A stretch of DNA of 64,000 nucleotides from Flectonema sp. DT1601 (taxonomy: Eukaryota; Euglenozoa; Diplonemea; Diplonemida; Diplonemidae), in contig OZ025792.1 of NCBI GenBank assembly GCA_964019425.1, forward strand, positions 1-64,000. Reading direction: 5' to 3'. A program made the translations under genes and the position numbers. The notes below the pieces were generated by a model. That model was not told the origin of the DNA. It did no database searches and saw only the letters and a list, made by a program, of their open reading frames with translations. Of this stretch, positions 10,906-20,775 are shown piece by piece. The first letter of the stretch is position 1; every line of letters begins with the position of its first letter.

Positions 10906-12888
10906 TCATCCCTGGACGAGGGCCTGCACAGGGGCAGAGGTGATTCCGCACTGGTCGCTTCCCCTCTCCAAACGGATGTACCCGTTCTCCCCCCAGTTTG
11001 CGTTCCACGAGTTCTTAATCAACCAGTACTTCTGCCCGTTGTCAACACCGTACCCGACAATGAGAACCGCGTGGTCAGGTTGCTTGTTGCAACAGTTGCT
11101 TACGATCCCTCCCGTGTACGGCCACCAGATCTGAGTCATCGCGTCCAAGGCAATCGAAACCGGTCCGTACTTCGCAACCGCCGCAGCCATCGCCTCTTCC
11201 GTTTTGTTCACGTTGTAGTATCCGGTCACCTTCACTTCAGCTGGGCTCCCCGCGTGGCAAGCAGGCACGTTCCCGGTTCCCGAAACGTACGGGTACGACT
11301 CCTCCGTGTCCGCTCCGTTGTCCGCAGTCCACTGGATCGCTTGGTAAGGCCATCCTCCCCCGCAGCCGTCCGATCCCGTGTCGCAGCTCACCAGCTTCTG
11401 CTCCGACAGGCTCTGAAGCTTGTGCCCGGCGATCGCCCACGCAGACTCCGTCACTCCCGTCGTCGAGAAAGACCAACACGAACCGCACTGTCCCTGGTCC
11501 TTCACCGGAGTCACCACTCCCTTCGTCCTCCAGTCCACCGACTCAGGCATGTTGCGGATGTCCTCCTCGGTGATCACTCGCTCCGCAGGCGCGTCTGGAA
11601 GGTCGCCGGTCGTCGGGTGCGCGCAGTCCCTCAGGTGTGTCTCGAACTCAGCCTTCGACCAATCCGCGAGGTTGTTTGGCAGTCCGGTGCTTCCCCGCGA
11701 GTAGAACAGGCTCAAGTGCTTGCGGAAGTTCATGAAACGAATCTGTTCCTCCGCCTTCGACGAGTACGTCTTCTCGTGGTGCTGCATCCACTTCGCGAAC
11801 AGTTCCCGGTGCTCACTCACGTTCCTCGAATTGTCCACCGGCTCCTCGAGGGAGGCAGCGCGGACCGGAAGGAGCTTCGCCGCGCTGGTCTTCGCAGACT
11901 CCAACGAATTTGCCCACAGGGATCCCTCCAACTGCTTCGCCACCGTCACCGAGAACGAAGCCGCTCCCCACTGCATCGCGCAAGTGAACTCTTGTCCGGC
12001 CGCCAGAACGAAGTAGCATCCACCCCTGTTTCCCTGGTCGTTGCGGTTCGATCCCCACGAGCACACGTTCGCTCCCCCGTAGTAGCAGTGGTACGCGTTG
12101 TAGTCCTCGTTCGTGCTCGACGACACAATCGAAATAACCAAATCGTTCGCCCGGTCGTTCGTGTACGCGCAGTTGCACAAGTTCGGCTTCGGGTACGTCA
12201 CGTTCGGGCACCTCATCGGAACAGTCGAAGATTCCAACTGAAGAACATTCTCTTTGAACGAAAACGCCGACGACGATCCATCGAACGAACCGCTCACGGC
12301 AGAGCACTTCAGGTCACCTCCCGCGGGAAGGATGAAGTTGCACGAGTACCCTCCCTGTGCTCCGTTCACAGCGTACGCGCACACCTCCATGTTGCCGTAC
12401 TTGCAGCTGAATTCGTTCACTCCGTTCCCACGTGGCGCCATGCGCTGAGTCACCCAGAGGTCCGCGCTTCCCGTGTTCTTGTAGCTGCAGTCTCCGTTGT
12501 CGCACGAAATGCTCTTCGTGTTGCTGTCCAACAGGGCTCCCTTCAGAGGTGAAACATGGCTTCCGATCACGTTCACCGTTCCCTGCACGTCACAGTTCAT
12601 CTCAGAGCCCGCCGGGAGGACGAAGAAGCAGCTTCCAGAGCTCCCCGTGTCGGAACTCGGGTACGAACGGTAGCACGTCACCGCGTTCCCGACAGTGCAC
12701 GACAGAGACGCCACTCCAGATTGCTGTTCCGCCTGAAAGAAGAGCGTCACAGCCTCATCCACCTGCCCATCGTTGGTGTACGAACAGCTGTTTCCCGTTA
12801 CCGGGCAGTTGATCGAGTTCCAAATCTGCTGCCCGTGTGCCAGCGTCGGCAGAGTCAACAACAAAGACAAAAGACCCGAAGATCTCAT
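10906..12888 (-). CDS. Papain-family (C1A) cysteine protease, copy 5
   Basis: Identical predicted 660-aa product with an intact catalytic triad and disulfide cysteines. Flanking spacers match those of copies 3 and 4. Nothing in the sequence separates this copy from its neighbours, as expected for recent unequal crossing-over or gene conversion. Confidence 0.95.
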   Translation of the reverse strand: MRSSGLLSLLLTLPTLAHGQQIWNSINCPVTGNSCSYTNDGQVDEAVTLFFQAEQQSGVASLSCTVGNAVTCYRSYPSSDTGSSGSCFFVLPAGSEMNCDVQGTVNVIGSHVSPLKGALLDSNTKSISCDNGDCSYKNTGSADLWVTQRMAPRGNGVNEFSCKYGNMEVCAYAVNGAQGGYSCNFILPAGGDLKCSAVSGSFDGSSSAFSFKENVLQLESSTVPMRCPNVTYPKPNLCNCAYTNDRANDLVISIVSSSTNEDYNAYHCYYGGANVCSWGSNRNDQGNRGGCYFVLAAGQEFTCAMQWGAASFSVTVAKQLEGSLWANSLESAKTSAAKLLPVRAASLEEPVDNSRNVSEHRELFAKWMQHHEKTYSSKAEEQIRFMNFRKHLSLFYSRGSTGLPNNLADWSKAEFETHLRDCAHPTTGDLPDAPAERVITEEDIRNMPESVDWRTKGVVTPVKDQGQCGSCWSFSTTGVTESAWAIAGHKLQSLSEQKLVSCDTGSDGCGGGWPYQAIQWTADNGADTEESYPYVSGTGNVPACHAGSPAEVKVTGYYNVNKTEEAMAAAVAKYGPVSIALDAMTQIWWPYTGGIVSNCCNKQPDHAVLIVGYGVDNGQKYWLIKNSWNANWGENGYIRLERGSDQCGITSAPVQALVQG

Positions 12889-14111
12889 TTTTTTAATATT
12901 TATTTTTGTGTTCAAATAAAACCTTTTTGATGGAAGTAAAAAATGAGATATGATAAAAGACAGACTTCCGACACCAAAGAAGAGAACCAGAACCAGAACC
13001 AGAACCAGAAAACAGTGCAGGTGTGATCCAAGTCCCCCCCTCCCCTCCCTTGCCATGGTGACTTCGTTATGCCAGTATTCTGTGAAGGGAATAAGATTTG
13101 AACATCGTACAGCCATCTGACACCATAACATTTTATCTAAATAGCAGATAAAAGCAACTAACGGATTGAACACCAGCTTTCGATGTCTTGAAAAGGAAGA
13201 CGCAAAAGGACAAGTCACAAAGGCACTTTGGCGGGGCGGATTGTTTGTTTGATAACCTCCAGTTTGCCGCGTTGCCTAAGGAATTCTTATTTTATATAAT
13301 AGAGAGTGGAAGACGAGAGAGAATTAATTCCTCAACAGGACTGCTAAGAAAGAACAGATTGAATCCGCTTCACAGGATTTGAAAAGTAAAAGTTTAACCA
13401 CTTGCAGAAGACGAATGTGCAATGCAGCAAAAAAGGAACAATGCAACGACTCCTTACAAACAAATAAAACACTCGTGAAAAGAATAAAACATGAAACAGC
13501 CCCCCCCCTCCCAATCACTTTTGACCATGACTAATGATCTCAGAGCAGTTGCAAAAACTCCCAAAAGACTAAAAATGAACAAAAAAGAAATGAATTAATA
13601 TAAAAAAGCTCAATTCTCAATTGATCAAAAGTTAGTACTTGACTTGCGCTGGAAGTAAATGTGCTCGAAATGATTCCCTTTTGGGGGGCCAACCTATAGA
13701 GTCAACAGTTCCACTGCTCGGAACGTAGACACTGATGGCTTTTCCCGAAAACATTCATTCTGAAAAATCGAATGAACTAAAAAAACAAAACAAAACATCG
13801 GTAAAAAGCAACAAAAGAGAGCAATTAGTGAAACAAAATGAAATGAAATAAATAAAACCAAGCGAACACACGTTTACAAAGTAAGTCCCTCGAACAGCAA
13901 AGGAAATATAATACGAAATAATTTTAGCTAGTGTGCAGGGAAACAACGAAGAGTGTGTGCGGAATCCCCTTCAAAAACTAACAACTTGCTTTAAAGTGCA
14001 GGAAAACGTTCCCCCCGCGGGTCTGACCTGCTGCAGACGACATTTGGAGAACGTTAGACCTCATCGTTTGAAAGGAACAGACGATGGAGGTGGTTTCGGT
14101 AGCAGAGTGAC

Positions 14112-16094
14112 TCATCCCTGGACGAGGGCCTGCACAGGGGCAGAGGTGATTCCGCACTGGTCGCTTCCCCTCTCCAAACGGATGTACCCGTTCTCCCCCC
14201 AGTTTGCGTTCCACGAGTTCTTAATCAACCAGTACTTCTGCCCGTTGTCAACACCGTACCCGACAATGAGAACCGCGTGGTCAGGTTGCTTGTTGCAACA
14301 GTTGCTTACGATCCCTCCCGTGTACGGCCACCAGATCTGAGTCATCGCGTCCAAGGCAATCGAAACCGGTCCGTACTTCGCAACCGCCGCAGCCATCGCC
14401 TCTTCCGTTTTGTTCACGTTGTAGTATCCGGTCACCTTCACTTCAGCTGGGCTCCCCGCGTGGCAAGCAGGCACGTTCCCGGTTCCCGAAACGTACGGGT
14501 ACGACTCCTCCGTGTCCGCTCCGTTGTCCGCAGTCCACTGGATCGCTTGGTAAGGCCATCCTCCCCCGCAGCCGTCCGATCCCGTGTCGCAGCTCACCAG
14601 CTTCTGCTCCGACAGGCTCTGAAGCTTGTGCCCGGCGATCGCCCACGCAGACTCCGTCACTCCCGTCGTCGAGAAAGACCAACACGAACCGCACTGTCCC
14701 TGGTCCTTCACCGGAGTCACCACTCCCTTCGTCCTCCAGTCCACCGACTCAGGCATGTTGCGGATGTCCTCCTCGGTGATCACTCGCTCCGCAGGCGCGT
14801 CTGGAAGGTCGCCGGTCGTCGGGTGCGCGCAGTCCCTCAGGTGTGTCTCGAACTCAGCCTTCGACCAATCCGCGAGGTTGTTTGGCAGTCCGGTGCTTCC
14901 CCGCGAGTAGAACAGGCTCAAGTGCTTGCGGAAGTTCATGAAACGAATCTGTTCCTCCGCCTTCGACGAGTACGTCTTCTCGTGGTGCTGCATCCACTTC
15001 GCGAACAGTTCCCGGTGCTCACTCACGTTCCTCGAATTGTCCACCGGCTCCTCGAGGGAGGCAGCGCGGACCGGAAGGAGCTTCGCCGCGCTGGTCTTCG
15101 CAGACTCCAACGAATTTGCCCACAGGGATCCCTCCAACTGCTTCGCCACCGTCACCGAGAACGAAGCCGCTCCCCACTGCATCGCGCAAGTGAACTCTTG
15201 TCCGGCCGCCAGAACGAAGTAGCATCCACCCCTGTTTCCCTGGTCGTTGCGGTTCGATCCCCACGAGCACACGTTCGCTCCCCCGTAGTAGCAGTGGTAC
15301 GCGTTGTAGTCCTCGTTCGTGCTCGACGACACAATCGAAATAACCAAATCGTTCGCCCGGTCGTTCGTGTACGCGCAGTTGCACAAGTTCGGCTTCGGGT
15401 ACGTCACGTTCGGGCACCTCATCGGAACAGTCGAAGATTCCAACTGAAGAACATTCTCTTTGAACGAAAACGCCGACGACGATCCATCGAACGAACCGCT
15501 CACGGCAGAGCACTTCAGGTCACCTCCCGCGGGAAGGATGAAGTTGCACGAGTACCCTCCCTGTGCTCCGTTCACAGCGTACGCGCACACCTCCATGTTG
15601 CCGTACTTGCAGCTGAATTCGTTCACTCCGTTCCCACGTGGCGCCATGCGCTGAGTCACCCAGAGGTCCGCGCTTCCCGTGTTCTTGTAGCTGCAGTCTC
15701 CGTTGTCGCACGAAATGCTCTTCGTGTTGCTGTCCAACAGGGCTCCCTTCAGAGGTGAAACATGGCTTCCGATCACGTTCACCGTTCCCTGCACGTCACA
15801 GTTCATCTCAGAGCCCGCCGGGAGGACGAAGAAGCAGCTTCCAGAGCTCCCCGTGTCGGAACTCGGGTACGAACGGTAGCACGTCACCGCGTTCCCGACA
15901 GTGCACGACAGAGACGCCACTCCAGATTGCTGTTCCGCCTGAAAGAAGAGCGTCACAGCCTCATCCACCTGCCCATCGTTGGTGTACGAACAGCTGTTTC
16001 CCGTTACCGGGCAGTTGATCGAGTTCCAAATCTGCTGCCCGTGTGCCAGCGTCGGCAGAGTCAACAACAAAGACAAAAGACCCGAAGATCTCAT
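14112..16094 (-). CDS. Papain-family (C1A) cysteine protease, copy 6 (5'-most array member)
   Basis: Coding sequence identical to the other copies, but it is the first gene of the array in transcription direction and has a different upstream region. Homology to the other spacers extends only about 100 bp past the start codon, to the AACCAG tract near 16193; beyond that the sequence is unique. This copy may therefore keep the ancestral single-copy promoter, while the other copies use promoters made by the duplication junction. Its frame also stays open upstream, through unrelated sequence, which confirms that the upstream extension is not coding. Confidence 0.95.
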   Translation of the reverse strand: MRSSGLLSLLLTLPTLAHGQQIWNSINCPVTGNSCSYTNDGQVDEAVTLFFQAEQQSGVASLSCTVGNAVTCYRSYPSSDTGSSGSCFFVLPAGSEMNCDVQGTVNVIGSHVSPLKGALLDSNTKSISCDNGDCSYKNTGSADLWVTQRMAPRGNGVNEFSCKYGNMEVCAYAVNGAQGGYSCNFILPAGGDLKCSAVSGSFDGSSSAFSFKENVLQLESSTVPMRCPNVTYPKPNLCNCAYTNDRANDLVISIVSSSTNEDYNAYHCYYGGANVCSWGSNRNDQGNRGGCYFVLAAGQEFTCAMQWGAASFSVTVAKQLEGSLWANSLESAKTSAAKLLPVRAASLEEPVDNSRNVSEHRELFAKWMQHHEKTYSSKAEEQIRFMNFRKHLSLFYSRGSTGLPNNLADWSKAEFETHLRDCAHPTTGDLPDAPAERVITEEDIRNMPESVDWRTKGVVTPVKDQGQCGSCWSFSTTGVTESAWAIAGHKLQSLSEQKLVSCDTGSDGCGGGWPYQAIQWTADNGADTEESYPYVSGTGNVPACHAGSPAEVKVTGYYNVNKTEEAMAAAVAKYGPVSIALDAMTQIWWPYTGGIVSNCCNKQPDHAVLIVGYGVDNGQKYWLIKNSWNANWGENGYIRLERGSDQCGITSAPVQALVQG

Positions 16095-16194
16095 TTTTTT
16101 AATATTTATTTTTGTGTTCAAATAAAACCTTTTTGATGGAAGTAAAAAATGAGATATGATAAAAGACAGACTTCCGACACCAAAGAAGAGAACC

Positions 16195-16588
16195 AAAAAC
16201 TGAATACTACTGCAGATACTACAAATTCCAACACATATCATATTAAGAAATTGTATTGTACTTAAACTTAATTGCTGCTCAAAAAGAATATGTTTTATAG
16301 ATAACACCTCAAATGCTTTAAACCAAAACAGAACAGAAGTCAAGGGGTGGGCTGTAGAATCTATTTGGACACCAAACTCTCTACTGTTTCGAAGTAGGAA
16401 ACACGAGTTGGTTGCTGTAGTCACGAGTGGCCTTACAAAGCCATAATAAAAACTTTGAATACGAATATTTGAATAGTTCCAGTGGAGCAGATAACAGCGA
16501 GTGAAAACATCAAAAGATGCAGAACAAGGTCAGTCTAATTGTGAAAGATGAGAATACACGTCAGCACTGTTAGGAAGTAATAAAATAA
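16195..16588. other. Unique region upstream of the array
   Basis: About 400 bp of ordinary A/T-rich sequence between the array edge and the MKS1-like gene. It contains the 5' flank of protease copy 6 and the 3' flank of the gene at 16589-18640. No repeat, RNA gene or recognisable open frame was seen. Confidence 0.6.
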
Positions 16589-18640
16589 TTAAAAGTAAAT
16601 CGAATGATTTCTTGATCTCCAAACTGGTAATCCAATAGAATCAGTTACTAAATGTTGTTGAGGTGTTGGAGCTGCTGATTTCTTAACCAGCCACGGATCT
16701 GTTGATTGAATGGCGCAGTTCCAACGAACTTCAACTTCGCCAGTGCTGTGAGTGTGGAAACCAAACTTATTAATAAAAGGACGATTGAACCCGTCAGGGA
16801 TAGCAACGAAAGTTGGATCTTCGAGTATTGACGACATTCCAAGAAAGTATTCGCGAAGATTCTCCCTGACAGAGTGTATTGGTTTCCAACATTTAACAAT
16901 ACTCCGACATGAACCAGGTGAAGGTGGTAAATCAATAAAACCATATCCTTCTAATTGGGTTTCATCTCCACGTTCACTGTGGACTTCGAGTAGCATTCGA
17001 GGATGATTCTGACCTACTTGTGCTACGCAGTGAAGTTCAAATGGCATGCTGAAGGCAAAGAACGTATCTTTCACTCCGTCTGAGTTTTTAACCCTCACCA
17101 CCTGAGATGTTTGTGTGAAGCAAACTAATTTCTGTTCTGTTTGTGTGAAATGATTAGAAGTGGTGTCGACCTTCCAATCAGACTTTGGAATGACCAACTC
17201 AAATCTGATGAAGAGATTCGGAGACTGAAACCCTCTCGCTGTCATTATATCACCAAAGTAATGAATACGAGATTCACTAACAGGGATGGCACTAAAAAGT
17301 CCGGCCGCCTGCCCGGGGGCGTCCTTCTTAGCGGTTTGCATTTGACGGTAGTGAGCGAGAATTACCTTCTGGAGCATGTCTCGGCGTTCTTCTTCTATGT
17401 TTGCGGTCGCTGTTTCAGTATTGACAGTTGACGTGGCGTCACTTTCAGTGTCTTCTTTGCTGCTGTCAGCAGCTTCTCCGCTCTCTTTGACAACAGCCAC
17501 AGTGTAGTGGTACTGATACCAATCTCTACCTCCAGAAGAAAGTACTTTCAAAGGATACTTTGCGATGTATTCATTAACTGACTTCTCTTCAAGTGCATCA
17601 CCTCGTCGTCGCTGCGGGATGACTGCACCGAGTTCACTTAGAGGGGGCTGCATTGTGAATGCGTTCTTAGAAATCGCTCGAATATGTGAAAGAACCGCAT
17701 TTCTTGTTGCAACCCACGTGAGTTGTCCGGATGGCAATCTTTTTATTTCACCGAAAGCTGCGATAATCCACATCTCTGAGCCTTCTTCGCGATTGGGTGT
17801 GTTGAGTTCTTCTTCGTCCGGGAGTAACTTTGCACCCACAATAGTGCTGTTTGGCTCAAAAGGAACTACTGGGCCGTAGTCAGTTACTGGTGAGGGATCG
17901 TGAACTCGCTTCTTCAGGTTCTCCGCCGTACTCGGGTCGTATGGCTGTTCGCTTGTAGTAACTGACTGTGTGAGTAAGTAGTCAAGTTTCTCTTTCTCAT
18001 CATTTGTATAAGTGCAGATTAAGGTGCTGGAAATGAAGTGCATGAAATTATCTTCCTGAGTTGGTGGATTGTTGTAATGCGAAAGTTCATTAGCAGGAAT
18101 TCGATAAGTTGTGAGGTAACGAATGAGTTCTTGTTTTACAGAGTCTGAGTCTTCCCTTTTCATGATATCTAAATAATCCTGTGGGTGACTTATCTTCTGC
18201 TGCCATCTCACAGTTAGGACGCGCTCGTCTGCGCCAGCTGTTATGTTCTGTGATGAGAACGTCAGTCGTATTTCTGTCGTCGATTGGTCGATCTCTTCGA
18301 ACTGTTCGGTGGTTTCGATGCTTAAATTATTTGCCTTCACAAGGTAGCAACCCTTAAATCGAGCTAAGTTCGGACTATCAGCTCCTTCAACCCGAACGCC
18401 TCCTTCCAAATCGATGAGGTGCAGTCCGCAGCTCTCGGATTCGGTGGAGGTGTTTACAACAACTTCCTGCCTCGCTAATGATTTCCCTTTCAGACCTGCT
18501 TCTGAGACTGCGATCTGAATTGACAAACTTCGCAGCTCATCTCTTAATGTGTACATCACTCTAGGCCACTTACAGTCATCATCCATCGGAGTGAATTCTG
18601 CACCCCTCTTCCACTGCGCGTACCCCGCGTGGTCTTCCAT
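16589..18640 (-). CDS. MKS1: Meckel syndrome type 1-like protein, B9 domain (ciliary transition zone)
   Basis: A 683-aa protein, longer than human MKS1 (about 560 aa). The C-terminal part, roughly 450-665, has the B9-domain pattern: GYGFIDLPPSPG near 565, then the KCWKP, REYFLG, VAIPDGFNRPF and KFGFHTHSTGEVEVRWN segments typical of MKS1. The N-terminus contains RDELRSLSIQI-like sequence and a long acidic linker. MKS1 works with B9D1/B9D2 and tectonic proteins in the gate at the base of cilia, so its presence implies a flagellated stage. Upstream lies a GTATAAAAG sequence at 18664-18672, only 24-32 nt before the ATG. A possible 5'-UTR intron (GTAAGG near 18712 to CAG near 18651) would place that sequence inside the intron; I cannot choose between them. 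Confidence 0.85.
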   Translation of the reverse strand: MEDHAGYAQWKRGAEFTPMDDDCKWPRVMYTLRDELRSLSIQIAVSEAGLKGKSLARQEVVVNTSTESESCGLHLIDLEGGVRVEGADSPNLARFKGCYLVKANNLSIETTEQFEEIDQSTTEIRLTFSSQNITAGADERVLTVRWQQKISHPQDYLDIMKREDSDSVKQELIRYLTTYRIPANELSHYNNPPTQEDNFMHFISSTLICTYTNDEKEKLDYLLTQSVTTSEQPYDPSTAENLKKRVHDPSPVTDYGPVVPFEPNSTIVGAKLLPDEEELNTPNREEGSEMWIIAAFGEIKRLPSGQLTWVATRNAVLSHIRAISKNAFTMQPPLSELGAVIPQRRRGDALEEKSVNEYIAKYPLKVLSSGGRDWYQYHYTVAVVKESGEAADSSKEDTESDATSTVNTETATANIEEERRDMLQKVILAHYRQMQTAKKDAPGQAAGLFSAIPVSESRIHYFGDIMTARGFQSPNLFIRFELVIPKSDWKVDTTSNHFTQTEQKLVCFTQTSQVVRVKNSDGVKDTFFAFSMPFELHCVAQVGQNHPRMLLEVHSERGDETQLEGYGFIDLPPSPGSCRSIVKCWKPIHSVRENLREYFLGMSSILEDPTFVAIPDGFNRPFINKFGFHTHSTGEVEVRWNCAIQSTDPWLVKKSAAPTPQQHLVTDSIGLPVWRSRNHSIYF

Positions 18641-19161
18641 GTTAGTGAGGCTGAGTCACTACTCTTTTATACTTCTGATATTAAGAATGAATAGTTGTCA
18701 ACATTAGAACCTTACCCTCACATTATATAACATAGTACCTCCTCCTCCTCCTCCTCATCATCATCATCAGTTCCTGTTGTGGAGTAAATAATTTAGATAT
18801 CGGAAAGTCTTATCCAACAAGTAGGCGAAATAATAAAATTACAAAAGGAAGTAAAATATCTTCGGAGTGTAATCAATTCGTCTTTAAAACAATTTGTTTG
18901 TTTTGTAGACGTCAGAAAGCAACCAGCTGCCAGGTCGAAAGCGAAAACGAACTTCCGACTACGATCAACAGTAAATCTAAAACCGCAAAACACCAAAGTG
19001 CTCTCTGTAAAGAAAGCCGGTTGGTGATACATCACAGGCGAGGCAAACAGTACCAAAGGCAAAGAAAATCCAAAAAAAGAAGAAAAAAAAATTCTGTAAA
19101 GAAAGCATCAGCAGTGGCACGTGTCGAGAGAAAAAGACAACAAGTGAGATTCATAATTAAA
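18641..19161. other. Intergenic region with CCT/CAT trinucleotide repeat
   Basis: About 520 bp between the MKS1-like gene and the helical protein. It includes a (CCT)n tract running into (CAT)n at about 18738-18769, and A-rich stretches near 19075. A 99-codon plus-strand frame here is lysine-rich low complexity and is not convincing. Confidence 0.55.
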
Positions 19162-20775
19162 TTAAATATTTTTATTACCGTCGAGATTGTTAAGTAAGTC
19201 AGCAGCAATTCGATGTTCGATTCCATTAATCGCTCTGGTGATCATTTCGTTCAGATCATCCGAAGCGATGAGACATCTAATCGAAGGGCGAACAGGAGGA
19301 ACACAATTTTGAGAATCCGATGCTACGGAGACGAGTTTTTCAGAATACGGAAGAGCAGCCATAATCTGAGTGTGGATTTGATTCATTTGAATTCTGTGAG
19401 CAACTTGTCGGTGGAAGTCTTTCAGATGAACTTTCCAATCCTCAAAATTTTTAATAAACTCCTTACGATGCTGTCGAAGCCGTTCTTCAAGCAGCGGTAT
19501 TAATGTTTCCTCGGGAACATCTGGTGTTTCCCTTCGAAGTTTAATTAAAGCAATGTAGTCTGACTGGTCAAGCTTCTTACGGCGATCCTTCACTCCACGT
19601 TGAATACCTTGTGGGGTTAGTAGTAGATCGCAGTTCTTAACTCCGTACCTCATCGCTATTTGGTCAGCCTGGTGTTTGCGTGTGCTTGCGAGATTCTTAC
19701 GAATATTTGTCTCGTAATACTTCCACTGCTTGACAACAAGATGCCTTCTCAACTTCTTAAATAACAAGAATTCCCTGACCATGTGTTGTGCCTTCCGTAC
19801 AGATCTCAGGAATTCAGTAACAGCTCGCGTTATGATAGTCGCTCTCTTGTAGTCATCAATAAATCTACTGACGAGTGTGGTTGCGCTGTTTCTGACTTCT
19901 GGTTGTACATTTTGCTTGTACCACTTTGTAACAACGAAGAATATGGTCGCGGCGGCAGACGCTTCCCTAGGCGACCACCCGGCTGAGATTTGCTTCTTCA
20001 TGAGTCTGCGTTGATCTGCCTGTTCCTTAACAGAAATCAATAAATTAACATAATCGTTGACTCGAGCACTCTCTCCTTGTTCGTAAACCTCCCCCTGAGT
20101 AGCTGATGACTGCAAAAGATCACTCCCCTGATGGTGGTGGTGATGTTTGCTGACTCGTCTCTTTTGTTGAGTTCTTTTCTTACGGCTGCTGTCAACAGCC
20201 GTCGATTGCTGCTGACCGATCGTCATAATTTCTCCGAAGACCCGCCGAGTCATTAAAAAACAAATAACCCCCATCCACATATCAGATCTACTACTGGCTC
20301 TTTCTCGCATGTGTAATACTCTCGTTGAAGAAGACGTTTCATGTAACTTTGAGAGTTTTTCGTACAACTCGTCTCGTTTTTCGAGTACTTTTACTCTTTT
20401 TAATGAAGCCTGCTGACTACGCTCTGCGATTGCTTCGGGTAAGAAAGGATTCGAAGATTCGATGAAAGGTTTTCGCGACAGTTTTTGTTTTCGCTCTTCT
20501 ATCAACCAGCGACATCGCTTGTCGTGTTCGTCACGAAGTTCGGAGTTTGCCAAGCAGGCCTCAATTCTTAGTTTGATAGCTTTTTTTATCGTTTGAGAAA
20601 TTCGAGATGGTGGAACATTTCTAAGTGGGGGCAATGTCGGTGTGTTTATTAGTCCCTCGTGTCTTTGTCTTTGTTGCTGTTGTTGTTGTTGTTGTTGCTG
20701 TTGCTGTAAGCGAAGCATTGGTAACATCCCTCTTGCTCTGTTTGAGAGGCCCTGACGTGCCGCATCGATGTCCAT
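19162..20775 (-). CDS. Basic, helix-rich polyQ protein, function unknown
   Basis: A 537-aa protein. A run of glutamines lies near residues 24-35 (CTG/TTG-type repeats at about 20665-20705 on the plus strand) and a His run in the middle. Most of the rest is charged and probably helical. An IQ-like basic helix (RKAQHMVREFLLFKKLRRHL) is followed by long helices, and the C-terminus has a PPVRPSIRCLIASDDLNEMI segment. There is no signal peptide or membrane segment. The order of parts resembles the 441-aa protein at 50873-52198, suggesting distant paralogy. Calmodulin binding or an axonemal role are guesses only. Confidence 0.8.
   Translation of the reverse strand: MDIDAARQGLSNRARGMLPMLRLQQQQQQQQQQQQRQRHEGLINTPTLPPLRNVPPSRISQTIKKAIKLRIEACLANSELRDEHDKRCRWLIEERKQKLSRKPFIESSNPFLPEAIAERSQQASLKRVKVLEKRDELYEKLSKLHETSSSTRVLHMRERASSRSDMWMGVICFLMTRRVFGEIMTIGQQQSTAVDSSRKKRTQQKRRVSKHHHHHQGSDLLQSSATQGEVYEQGESARVNDYVNLLISVKEQADQRRLMKKQISAGWSPREASAAATIFFVVTKWYKQNVQPEVRNSATTLVSRFIDDYKRATIITRAVTEFLRSVRKAQHMVREFLLFKKLRRHLVVKQWKYYETNIRKNLASTRKHQADQIAMRYGVKNCDLLLTPQGIQRGVKDRRKKLDQSDYIALIKLRRETPDVPEETLIPLLEERLRQHRKEFIKNFEDWKVHLKDFHRQVAHRIQMNQIHTQIMAALPYSEKLVSVASDSQNCVPPVRPSIRCLIASDDLNEMITRAINGIEHRIAADLLNNLDGNKNI

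Larger units (their letters stand above)
1..16193 (-). repeat. Tandem array of ~3.2-kb protease gene units
   Basis: Five whole units and one partial unit lie head to tail. Gene 3' ends fall at 1294, 4500, 7700, 10906 and 14112, giving periods of 3206, 3200, 3206 and 3206 bp. The 6-bp difference is one CCAGAA microsatellite unit fewer in the spacer near 6579. Each unit is a 1,983-bp gene plus about 1.22 kb of spacer, and the units look almost identical including spacers. The first spacer differs at about 211-236 and has one extra A near 961. The right edge is about 16193, inside the microsatellite, after which unique sequence begins. The left edge is outside the window. Such uniformity points to recent amplification or ongoing homogenisation (inference). 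Confidence 0.97.

Noticed and set aside
1-16193. Array considered as a CRISPR-like or satellite repeat
   Set aside because: Units are whole 3.2-kb genes with spacers, in a genome with spliceosomal introns; it is a gene array.
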